From: Venenivibrio stagnispumantis
GTDB taxonomy: Bacteria; Aquificota; Aquificia; Aquificales; Hydrogenothermaceae
Direction of reading: 5' to 3'
DNA length: 39,668 bases
Assembly: GCF_900182795.1 (NCBI RefSeq)
Contig: NZ_FXTX01000016.1
Location: 1-39,668, forward strand
Shown here: piece after piece, positions 9,606 to 16,118 of the stretch
How positions within the stretch are numbered: the stretch's first letter is position 1
Layout: every line of letters begins with the position of its first letter
Translations under genes and position numbers: made by a program
The notes under the pieces: generated by a model
Database searches by the model: none
What the model saw: only the letters and a program-made list of their open reading frames with translations
What the model was told of the DNA's origin: nothing

Positions 9606-10818
9606 TTATCAACTCCCCCACTATTTTCCCACTTGCCCTACCATCACCATATAAATTTAGTGGATAGTGGTTAGTGGTTAGTGGTAGGTTATTTGTAAAT
9701 TTTCTATAAGCTCCTAAGATTTTTTCTTTCTCTGCTCCCGCTAAGATATTTGCTCCTATCTCAACCAACTCTACCCACTCTGTTTCATCTCTTAATGTTA
9801 TGCATGGTTTTTTGAAAAAATAAGCCTCTTTTTGAAGTCCTCCGCTATCTGTCATAACCATTTTGCAGTTATCTAAAAGCCAAATCATCTCTAAATAACT
9901 AACAGGCTCTATTGTTATAACATTTTTTGGGTTTATGTTGTTATTTTCTATTATCTTTTTTGTTCTTGGATGAAGTGGTAAAATTACAGGTATTTCTTTA
10001 GATATTTCTTCAATTGCTTCAAAAATATTTTTCAATCTTTCTATATTATCAGTATTTTCTTCTCTGTGGATAGTGCAAAGGATAAAGTGATTAGTGATAG
10101 TGGAGAGTGGAGAGTGATAGTGGATAGTAAAGAGTGAGAGTGGTTTTTTTGCGAACTGTTTATAATAAAGGGCTACATCATACATTACATCGCCAACGTT
10201 AGAGATTAGTTGATAGTTGTTAGTGGATAGTTTAAAAGGAAAGCCTTCTTTTTTTAGATTTTCAACAGCAGTATCTGTTGGACAAAATAGCCATTTACTT
10301 ACTCTATCTGTTAAAACTCTATTTATTTCTTCCGGCATTTTCATATTAAAACTTCTGAGCCCTGCTTCTACATGGGCAATGGGAATATGTAGCTTGCTTG
10401 CTGCAATAGCTCCGGCTAATGTTGAGTTTGTATCACCATAAACAAGCACCACATCCGGTTTTTCTTTTAGCATTACTTCTTCAAGTTTTATAATCATCTC
10501 ACCTGTCATTGCTCCATGAGATTTCCCACCAATCCCAAGATAATAATCCGGCTTTGGTAAATCAAGTTCCTCAAAAAATACATCACTCATATTGTAATCA
10601 TAATGTTGTCCGGTATGAACTATAATTTCAGTGATAGTGTTAGCATTAGTGATAGTGTTTAGTGATAGTTTTTTATTTTCTCCTTCACTATCACTATCCA
10701 CTGTCACTTTTCCACTATCCACTATCTCTTTTCCACTATTAAACTGCTTAATAGCTCTACTCACTGCACCGGCTTTTATAAATTGTGGTCTTGCTCCAAG
10801 AACGGTTAGGATTTTCAT
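9598..10818 (-). CDS. wbpI: Non-hydrolysing UDP-HexNAc 2-epimerase (WecB/WbpI family) carrying four repeat-derived inserts
   Basis: The enzyme core is clear: ILTVLGARPQFIKAGAV (3-19), HTGQHYDYNM (68-77), VYGDTNSTLAGA (126-137), HVEAGLRS (149-156), HREENTD (251-257), HPRT (283-286), MTDSGGLQKEA (322-332) and LRDETEW (342-348). Because wbpA, wbpB, wbpD and wbpE homologues lie just upstream, the likely reaction is 2-epimerisation of UDP-GlcNAc(3NAc)A to UDP-ManNAc(3NAc)A (WbpI). A plain WecB role is the alternative. At 406 residues it exceeds the family's usual 355-380. The excess falls in residues 26-62, 194-204, 226-244 and 375-387, each encoded by GTG-containing 7-base repeats. All catalytic motifs are intact, so the protein may still work. 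ATGA overlap with the upstream gene. Confidence 0.88.
   Translation of the reverse strand: MKILTVLGARPQFIKAGAVSRAIKQFNSGKEIVDSGKVTVDSDSEGENKKLSLNTITNANTITEIIVHTGQHYDYNMSDVFFEELDLPKPDYYLGIGGKSHGAMTGEMIIKLEEVMLKEKPDVVLVYGDTNSTLAGAIAASKLHIPIAHVEAGLRSFNMKMPEEINRVLTDRVSKWLFCPTDTAVENLKKEGFPFKLSTNNYQLISNVGDVMYDVALYYKQFAKKPLSLFTIHYHSPLSTITNHFILCTIHREENTDNIERLKNIFEAIEEISKEIPVILPLHPRTKKIIENNNINPKNVITIEPVSYLEMIWLLDNCKMVMTDSGGLQKEAYFFKKPCITLRDETEWVELVEIGANILAGAEKEKILGAYRKFTNNLPLTTNHYPLNLYGDGRASGKIVGELINE
9656..9690. repeat. GTG-containing 7-base repeat run, epimerase insert 4
   Basis: Plus-strand units AGTGGAT, AGTGGTT, AGTGGTT, AGTGGTA in direct succession. On the minus strand this encodes epimerase residues 375-387 (NNLPLTTNHYPL), between conserved family segments ending LGAYRKF and beginning NLYGDGRAS. 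Confidence 0.9.
10085..10143. repeat. GTG-containing 6-7 base repeat run, epimerase insert 3
   Basis: Units GTGATTA, GTGATA, GTGGAGA, GTGGAGA, GTGATA, GTGGATA, GTAAAGA, GTGAGA in sequence. Encodes residues 226-244 (LSLFTIHYHSPLSTITNH) immediately before the conserved CTIHREENTD. Total insert length keeps the frame although single units do not. Confidence 0.9.
10206..10233. repeat. GTG-containing 7-base repeat run, epimerase insert 2
   Basis: Units AGTTGAT, AGTTGTT, AGTGGAT, AGTTTAA. Encodes residues 194-204 (KLSTNNYQLI), just before the conserved NVGDVMYD. Shortest and most degenerate of the four. Confidence 0.8.
10629..10743. repeat. GTG-containing repeat run with internal inversion, epimerase insert 1
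   Basis: The left part reads AGTGAT, AGTGTT, AGCATT, AGTGAT, AGTGTTT, AGTGATAG; the right part is in the opposite orientation (CACTATC, ACTATCC, ACTGTCA, CCACTATCC). AGTGATAGT (10661-10669) and ACTATCACT (10687-10695) can pair as a hairpin. Encodes residues 26-62 of the epimerase, between KAGAVSRAIKQ and EIIVHTGQH. Confidence 0.88.
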
Positions 10819-12080
10819 TGGTTACTCCCTTTAAAATCTTTATTAGATAATATCTCTTCTAAATATTTTGCGAATTTTTCATAATTTCTATCTGCACTAA
10901 ATTTTTCTAAGAAAATATCACGAGAATTTTTCCTAAATTTAATATACTCTTCAATATTACTTTTTAGTAAAATTGCTTTTTTAAATACTTCTTTAAACTC
11001 TTCATATGAAGGATTTGAAGATAATAAAAAGCCATTCTTTTCATTTTCAACAATTTCACCAATTCCACCCACATTAGTTGCAATAATCGGAAGTCCTACA
11101 CTACATGCTTCCATTAAACTAACAGGCACTCCCCCCTCGCTTTTAGTTAAAGTAATAAAATAATCAAAAGGATTATTTTTGTAATAATTAAAAATTTCAT
11201 TATTTTCAAGATATCCAACAAAATGAATTTCAAATAACCTATGTTTTAATTTTTCAGATAATAATTTTAAGTTTTCTTCTAAAATTCCGGAGCCAATATG
11301 ATGCCATTCTATTTTTATATTAAACTCTTTGGAATATTTAGATAAATATTCTATTATTAAGTTAATTCTTTTAACAGGAACCATGAGAGAACAAGATACA
11401 ATTTTTATTGCATTGGAAGTATTTAATGGATTTTCAACATTACGATCTTCTATTCCCAAATAACTATTTATGATATTTTCGGTCTTATATTTATTTTTTA
11501 AATAATTAAATCCTTGCATTGAAACTGTAAATACTTTATCTATTTTTTTTATATCTGTTTTTCTAAAAGGAATATATCCATTTCTTCGAACTTCCTCATA
11601 CAAATCATATCTATGAACCCTTGTTATAACTTTTAAATTAAATTTCTCTTTTAAATTCAGCAAAGCTGTTGTTGCAAAGTCAAACCAATATGTATAATAA
11701 AGATATTCACGGTTCCATTCACCTGACTTTAGCTTTGATTCTATTATTTTTTCTATCCATTTTGATTTTGTATGATAAGCTATTAAACTTTTTAAGTGAT
11801 TTTTATTTTTTATATTGGTTAATTCTTGGAAAAAGAATTTATCAACTTTTATAGCATTGAAAAATAATTCTTTATATTTATTAAATTTAAAATCATTATC
11901 ATATAAAAATACATTGTTTAATTGCGACACTAAATTCCTTTTTTTCTCCGTTTCCTTTCCTAAAGGAAATATAATTATTTTAAAATATTTGGAAAGAATT
12001 TTTAGCTCTGGTTCTACAAATGGATATTCTCCAAATTGCGAATAAGGATAAGAATTTGTAAAAAGGACTATTGTTTTCAT
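10815..12080 (-). CDS. Glycosyltransferase family 4
   Basis: Protein of 421 residues. The N-terminus KTIVLFTNSYPYSQFGEYPFVEPEL is typical of GT4 enzymes related to colanic-acid-type and Bacteroides capsule transferases. VITRVHRYDLYEE and the C-terminal run TLTKSEGGVPVSLMEACSVG followed by PIIATNVGGIGEIV form the donor-site region with the EX7E-like glutamates. It probably adds one sugar to the repeat unit in the cytosol. The start overlaps the flippase stop as ATGA, and its own stop overlaps the epimerase start. Very AT-rich, and nearly without CCGG (one copy at about 11,287). Confidence 0.83.
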   Translation of the reverse strand: MKTIVLFTNSYPYSQFGEYPFVEPELKILSKYFKIIIFPLGKETEKKRNLVSQLNNVFLYDNDFKFNKYKELFFNAIKVDKFFFQELTNIKNKNHLKSLIAYHTKSKWIEKIIESKLKSGEWNREYLYYTYWFDFATTALLNLKEKFNLKVITRVHRYDLYEEVRRNGYIPFRKTDIKKIDKVFTVSMQGFNYLKNKYKTENIINSYLGIEDRNVENPLNTSNAIKIVSCSLMVPVKRINLIIEYLSKYSKEFNIKIEWHHIGSGILEENLKLLSEKLKHRLFEIHFVGYLENNEIFNYYKNNPFDYFITLTKSEGGVPVSLMEACSVGLPIIATNVGGIGEIVENEKNGFLLSSNPSYEEFKEVFKKAILLKSNIEEYIKFRKNSRDIFLEKFSADRNYEKFAKYLEEILSNKDFKGSNQ

Positions 12081-13387
12081 TTTAATACCTCTTTTGATTT
12101 TGTTATAATTAACACAATTATAATAAAAATAAACAACAAAAAACTCATACCTAAACTTAACATCTTAATTACAAATAAAAAATCGTATGTTTTTAGAAAG
12201 AAAAATGTCAAAATAGGTAAAATATTGTAAAAAACTGCAAATATCAGTAAAATTTCTTGAAGATTTAATCGGATAAAAATTGTAGAAAGAGGAGAAGTTA
12301 TAAAATTTAAAAAAATCCAAGGAGTCATAAAAGAAGCTATCTGTCCAGCTAATTTCCATTTTTCACCAAATACTATACTAAAAATAAAAGGTGCAAATAT
12401 ATAAATTATCAAAAATATGGGAGAAAAAAATAAAATTGTTTTTAATATAAAGTTTTTTACTATATTATACAATTCACTTTCTTTCGCATTAGAAATTTTT
12501 TGAAAAAAAACTTGTGAAATAGAACTACCTATTAGAGAACTTGGAAACTGAACCATTCTGCGTCCTAAGGAGAATTGACCCAATGTAGCAACGGAATAGA
12601 AAGTATTTATTAAAATATTAATTATAGATTCTCTTAATCCATCTAAAATAGCATTTGGTAAATTATACAAAGGCAATTTTTTATATTTTTTTGCATTGGC
12701 TATAATTTTTATTTTATAGACATGATTAAATAAGTTCAATTTTTTAACATTTATAAATAGTTTAGTATTTGAAACCATTTGCGATATAATTTGCCCACTT
12801 ATAAGCCCTAATGCTCCGGCTTTTAAAAATCCTAAACTAAGTTGAGCTATTGCTCCTGCGATTGATTTATAAACATTTGCTTTAGCTAAATCTTTATATT
12901 GTTTCATTCTATTGTTGAAATAATTTAGCAAATTAAAGATCCCCATCAAAAAAACAGTCAAAGGAACAAAATATAACCAAGGAGATATTTCTTTGTTATT
13001 TAAGAGTTTTAAAATATAATCATGAAAGATTAAAATTATAATTAATAGTGTTAAACTAATAACTACATTTATGATAAATCCAAGTGCAAAAATATTTATA
13101 GCGTCCTCATCTTTTTTAGGAAGCATTATCGCAAGTTCATATCTTCCATTTGCAATAGTTCCAAATATAGAAACAATAGCCATAAACAAAGCAAATACTC
13201 CAAAATCTTCCGGAGTATAAAGTCTTGTAAGAATAGGGCTTATGGCTATGGGAATAGCCTGAGCTATAGTTGTACCTGTCATTAATGTTAAAACATTTCG
13301 GGTAAATTCAGATTTTGGTAGTAAACGTGAGGCGTCAGACGTGAAACGTGAAACGTGGAACTTGGAACGTGAAACGTCCTTAGGCAT
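12077..13387 (-). CDS. wzx: Wzx-type polysaccharide flippase (MOP superfamily)
   Basis: Membrane protein of 436 residues with about 12-14 hydrophobic segments. The recognisable start of the family domain is TRNVLTLMTGTTIAQAIPIAISPILTRLYTPEDFGVFALF. It should flip the undecaprenyl-linked repeat unit to the periplasm, where the Wzy-like enzyme polymerises it. Residues 4-21 (including HVSRFT) are not family sequence: they are the translation of the 7-base repeat array at 13323-13379. The start at 13385-13387 overlaps the stop of the four-helix-bundle gene (ATGCCTAA). No internal ATG occurs before the family domain, so unless a non-ATG start is used, the repeat-encoded tail is part of the protein. 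Confidence 0.88.
   Translation of the reverse strand: MPKDVSRSKFHVSRFTSDASRLLPKSEFTRNVLTLMTGTTIAQAIPIAISPILTRLYTPEDFGVFALFMAIVSIFGTIANGRYELAIMLPKKDEDAINIFALGFIINVVISLTLLIIILIFHDYILKLLNNKEISPWLYFVPLTVFLMGIFNLLNYFNNRMKQYKDLAKANVYKSIAGAIAQLSLGFLKAGALGLISGQIISQMVSNTKLFINVKKLNLFNHVYKIKIIANAKKYKKLPLYNLPNAILDGLRESIINILINTFYSVATLGQFSLGRRMVQFPSSLIGSSISQVFFQKISNAKESELYNIVKNFILKTILFFSPIFLIIYIFAPFIFSIVFGEKWKLAGQIASFMTPWIFLNFITSPLSTIFIRLNLQEILLIFAVFYNILPILTFFFLKTYDFLFVIKMLSLGMSFLLFIFIIIVLIITKSKEVLK
13323..13379. repeat. Array of degenerate 7-base repeats, consensus ACGTGAA, inside the flippase 5' end
   Basis: On the plus strand the stretch divides into eight consecutive 7-base units: ACGTGAG, GCGTCAG, ACGTGAA, ACGTGAA, ACGTGGA, ACTTGGA, ACGTGAA and ACGTCCT. 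It encodes flippase residues 4-21 on the minus strand and directly abuts the stop codon of the four-helix-bundle gene. A matching array lies just beyond the other end of that gene. It is far more GC-rich than its surroundings. Confidence 0.92.
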
Positions 13388-13739
13388 TTTGACTCCTCAA
13401 GTATTTGATGAGTCCTAATATTTTGCTTTTAATCTTCTCTATAATTTCAAATAAATTTTCATGTTCTTTATTAAGATAGCCAAGAGATTTTGAGATTATA
13501 AGTTGAGTATCTAACTCAGATAATGAACCTAATGCAATATACAAAAACTGAATAAACTCTTTTTTACTATTTCTTGCAGCACCTTCAGCTATATTACTTG
13601 GCACAGAAATTGCACACCTTCTAATTTGTGCTGTTAATCCATATATCTCTTCTTTTGGAAACTTAGCTGTTATTTCATATATCATCTTAACTAATTCTAT
13701 TGATTCTTTCCAAATATCTAAATCTTTATGTGTTTTCAT
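13380..13739 (-). CDS. Four-helix-bundle protein (23S rRNA intervening-sequence/S23 family)
   Basis: Protein of 119 residues, the usual size. The signature is easily seen: KDLDIWKESIELVKMIYEIT, FPKEEIYGLTAQIRRCAISV, PSNIAEGAARNSKKEFIQFL and IALGSLSELDTQLIISKSLG. The family is encoded in insertions of 23S rRNA genes and as free-standing genes; its molecular role is not settled. It is structurally related to Avd, the accessory protein of diversity-generating retroelements. Here it stands between the PIN/aminotransferase gene and the flippase, flanked at both ends by 7-base repeat arrays. Its ribosome site GAGG, 8 bases before the ATG, lies at the edge of one array. No reverse transcriptase is present in the window. 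The gene looks like an insertion into the sugar operon. Confidence 0.93.
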   Translation of the reverse strand: MKTHKDLDIWKESIELVKMIYEITAKFPKEEIYGLTAQIRRCAISVPSNIAEGAARNSKKEFIQFLYIALGSLSELDTQLIISKSLGYLNKEHENLFEIIEKIKSKILGLIKYLRSQNA

Positions 13740-13750
13740 ACCTCATTCCT

Positions 13751-13816
13751 CGTGGAACGTGAAACGTAAAACGTGAAATGTGAGACGTTTCACGTTTAAC
13801 CTCTCACCTCTCACCC
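13751..13816. repeat. 7-base repeat array with an internal change of orientation (hairpin)
   Basis: Plus-strand units CGTGGA, ACGTGAA, ACGTAAA, ACGTGAA, ATGTGAG run into the opposite orientation ACGTTTC, ACGTTTA, followed by ACCTCTC twice. The turn forms an inverted repeat, AAACGTGAAA paired with TTTCACGTTT across a 9-base loop (about 13768-13796). The array separates the PIN/aminotransferase gene from the four-helix-bundle gene, supplies the stop codon region of the former and borders the ribosome site of the latter. Confidence 0.9.
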
Positions 13817-15360
13817 ATAATTTTCAAATTATCGATCACTTTCTTTATTTCCTCTTCCCCATACAGTGGCTCAATCGGTAGGCTTAATACGCTTTGTGAA
13901 GCGATTTCACTGTTTTTTAAATCCCCGAAAATTTCCATCCGGTTGTTTATAAAAACTTTCATCTTATAAAGTGGTACAGGATAGTACACCATAGTTTGTA
14001 TACCTTTATCAATAAACATTTTCTGAACTTTTTCCCGGTTTTTATCTTTTATTCTTATCGTATATTGATGATATACATGATAAGCTTTATCAAGGACTTT
14101 TGGAGTTATTATCCAATCTATATTTTGTAGATTTTCATCATAAAATTTTGCTATCTTTCTTCTTCTTTCCGTAAATTCATCTATATATTCCATTTTTGCA
14201 AGCAAGATAGCAGCCTGCAGAGTATCAAGCCTTGCATTGTAACCTATATGGTCTACATTGTATTTATCTTTACCGCCATGTTTTATAAGCATTGAGATTA
14301 ACTCATATAACTTTTCATCATTTGTGGTTATCATTCCACCATCGCCAAATCCACCAAGATTCTTAGAAGGGAAGAAACTAAAACATCCGGTATCTCCAAA
14401 AGAACCGGTATATTTTCCATCCCACTTAGCACCAAAGCTCTGAGCACAATCTTCCACTATAAATAAATCATTTTCTTTTGCAATTCTTACTATCTCATCC
14501 ATATTGCAAGGTTGACCATAAAGATGAACCGGAACTATACCTTTTATTCTTTTTCCATACTTCTTTATTGCCTTTTCCACAAGCTCAGGATTTATATTGT
14601 AAGTGTCTAAATCTATATCAACAAATAAAGGTGTTGCACCGGCTCTTAATATGCTATCTCCGGTTGCAGTAAAAGTAAAAGGAGTAGTTATGATTAAATC
14701 TTCTTTATCCCAATATTCCTGATTTTTATTCTTTATAGCCAAAGCCCTTAAAGACAACACTAAAGCATCTGTGCCGGAAGAACATCCTATGGCATATTTA
14801 GTGTCAATGTAGCTTGCTACTTTTTGTTCAAGCTCTTTAACTTCTGGACCAAGAATGTAGTTTGCAGATATACAGTTTTTCAAGATTGCATTTTCTAAAT
14901 CTTCAACATAACTTATATATTCAAGCTTTAAATTTAACAAAGGCAGTTTTTCTTCTATGTCTAAATTGAAACCATCTATATTTGTTGCTCTATTAAATTC
15001 TTTAATTAATAACATATCATTTGTTAATATAAAACAATCTTTACCTATTCTTTCGCATACAGAAATTAATATTCCATCTTCTATATCTTTATATTTAGTT
15101 GAATTTAAATTATCTTTGCCGGTTGTAGAAATTATGTTTATTTTATAATTTCTTAAAAACTCTTCTATTTTTTGATTTATGTTAGCTTCTTTTAAAAACC
15201 TTCTTAATATATAAAAAATTGTATCATATTGATACGATACAATTAAATATTTGAATTTTTCCTTATTTTTTTCTAAAAAATTTTTTACTTTGTTATGAAA
15301 AGATCTATCTTCTATGAAATAATCAAGCACTATATTTGTATCTAAAATAATATATTTCAT
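13804..15360 (-). CDS. Fusion of an N-terminal PIN domain to a DegT/DnrJ/EryC1/StrS aminotransferase (WbpE-like)
   Basis: One uninterrupted frame of 518 residues. Residues 1 to about 135 are a PIN nuclease domain: ILDTNIVLDYF with D7, DIEDGILIS with D92/D95, and ILTNDMLLI with D115. From about 139, LPLLNLKLEYIS is the natural N-terminus of a sugar aminotransferase; CSSGTDALVLSLRA (193-206), VEDCAQSFGA (302-311) and SFFPSKNLGGFGDGG (328-342, PLP lysine K333) complete its active site. The aminotransferase half fits WbpE, which makes UDP-GlcNAc(3NH2)A from the WbpB product. The ancestral start codon seems to have been lost at the junction. An internal start near residues 138-141, after AGAAGAAAAA, could still give a separate enzyme. 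The stop TGA lies in a GGTGAGA repeat. ATGA overlap with the upstream gene. Confidence 0.88.
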   Translation of the reverse strand: MKYIILDTNIVLDYFIEDRSFHNKVKNFLEKNKEKFKYLIVSYQYDTIFYILRRFLKEANINQKIEEFLRNYKINIISTTGKDNLNSTKYKDIEDGILISVCERIGKDCFILTNDMLLIKEFNRATNIDGFNLDIEEKLPLLNLKLEYISYVEDLENAILKNCISANYILGPEVKELEQKVASYIDTKYAIGCSSGTDALVLSLRALAIKNKNQEYWDKEDLIITTPFTFTATGDSILRAGATPLFVDIDLDTYNINPELVEKAIKKYGKRIKGIVPVHLYGQPCNMDEIVRIAKENDLFIVEDCAQSFGAKWDGKYTGSFGDTGCFSFFPSKNLGGFGDGGMITTNDEKLYELISMLIKHGGKDKYNVDHIGYNARLDTLQAAILLAKMEYIDEFTERRRKIAKFYDENLQNIDWIITPKVLDKAYHVYHQYTIRIKDKNREKVQKMFIDKGIQTMVYYPVPLYKMKVFINNRMEIFGDLKNSEIASQSVLSLPIEPLYGEEEIKKVIDNLKIMGER

Positions 15361-15845
15361 TCTTCCTCCAACTTTTCTTTAAAGTAAGAAAACTTATAAT
15401 ATTGAGGCCAGATTTTGTGTTCCAAATAATTTGGATAATTCTCTATATTTTTTAGCTCTTCCAAATCTCTTACATCTATTTCTCCCCTCATATCAAAAGA
15501 TTTTTCAGCAAGCATCATTACTTCACTTTGTTCTTTAGTTAATTGATTTTTTACATAGAAAATAATAATCACATTACCTTTGTATTTCTTTTGATAATTT
15601 TTCTTAAAAGCAAGAGAAAGTGTAGACAAAAAGAATAATTTATTTTTATCTGTATATTCATCAATAAAATGAATTAAAAAAATATCATTTAAATATTTTA
15701 CTAACAAATCAGGATAAAAATCTAAAACATCAAGCTCTTCCGGATTCAATATCTCAAATATACCATAATCAGAAAATTGCTTTTTTAACTTGTTTATTTC
15801 AAAATACTTTGTTAATTCAATAGGTAAAACTTTTAAATTATTCAT
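15357..15845 (-). CDS. Protein of unknown function
   Basis: Protein of 162 residues that I do not recognise. It has a hydrophobic beta-strand core (VIIIFYVKNQ near 118-127) and a segment FYPDLLVKYLNDIFLIHFIDEY about 44-65 that could be a nuclease-like strand-helix unit, but no catalytic set is convincing. No signal peptide or membrane segment. The ATG has a good ribosome site (GAGG, 6 bases upstream) and the stop overlaps the PIN/aminotransferase start as ATGA, so the two are coupled. With the small gene upstream and the PIN domain downstream it may have belonged to a toxin-antitoxin-like unit that entered the Wbp operon; this is inference. Confidence 0.7.
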   Translation of the reverse strand: MNNLKVLPIELTKYFEINKLKKQFSDYGIFEILNPEELDVLDFYPDLLVKYLNDIFLIHFIDEYTDKNKLFFLSTLSLAFKKNYQKKYKGNVIIIFYVKNQLTKEQSEVMMLAEKSFDMRGEIDVRDLEELKNIENYPNYLEHKIWPQYYKFSYFKEKLEEE

Positions 15846-15865
15846 TTTATTCCTCTTCTTTACGT

Positions 15866-15880
15866 ATCTAAATTTTAGAT
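15866..15880. promoter_or_regulatory. 15-base perfect inverted repeat, possible operator
   Basis: ATCTAAA-T-TTTAGAT reads the same on both strands around a single central base. It lies in the 57-base gap between the small antitoxin-like gene and the 162-residue gene, about 21 bases upstream of the latter's start. Placement and symmetry suit a dimeric repressor site; there is no direct evidence of binding. It lacks the T-run expected of a terminator. Confidence 0.35.
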
Positions 15881-15902
15881 AATATTAGTATTCCAAAGTA
15901 TA

Positions 15903-16118
15903 TTATAATCCATATTTTTCCCTAAGTGCATTTTCTAAAGCCTCTTCATCTGATATTTTTGATATGTTTTCTTTATCTCCATATATTTTTTTCAAAAAAT
16001 CTAAAAATTCTGTAGATTCCTCTTCTTTTATTTCTACTAATATTTCTTCTTTATCTTTTAACTCATCTACTAAAGGAATTAAAAATCCTTCCTTCACTCT
16101 TTTAGCCTTGATTTTCAT
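15903..16118 (-). CDS. Small antitoxin-like protein
   Basis: Protein of 71 residues: MKIKAKRVKEGFLIPLVDEL followed by an acidic, charged helix-rich half ending ALENALREKYGL. The short beta-strand start and acidic C-terminal tail are of the type found in antitoxins paired with PIN or RelE toxins, but I cannot assign a family. The ATG overlaps the wbpD stop (ATGA) and has GAGG 7 bases upstream. A PIN domain is encoded two genes downstream, now fused to an aminotransferase, which makes this a plausible former partner. Confidence 0.6.
   Translation of the reverse strand: MKIKAKRVKEGFLIPLVDELKDKEEILVEIKEEESTEFLDFLKKIYGDKENISKISDEEALENALREKYGL

Noticed and set aside
10631-10834. Plus-strand frame of 67 codons over the epimerase 5' end
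   Set aside because: Its apparent sequence comes from translating the repeat run (Ser/Thr/Leu pattern) and the antisense of a conserved epimerase motif.
13380-13739. Four-helix-bundle gene taken as evidence of a 23S rRNA gene or a complete diversity-generating retroelement
   Set aside because: There is no rRNA sequence around it, and no reverse transcriptase, template repeat or matching variable region in the window.
13323-13816. Repeat arrays considered as a CRISPR
   Set aside because: Units are only 7 bases, degenerate and contiguous, with no unique spacers and no cas genes nearby.
15866-15880. Palindrome considered as a rho-independent terminator
   Set aside because: The stem is A+T-rich, the loop is a single base and no T-run follows in either direction; an operator is the better guess.
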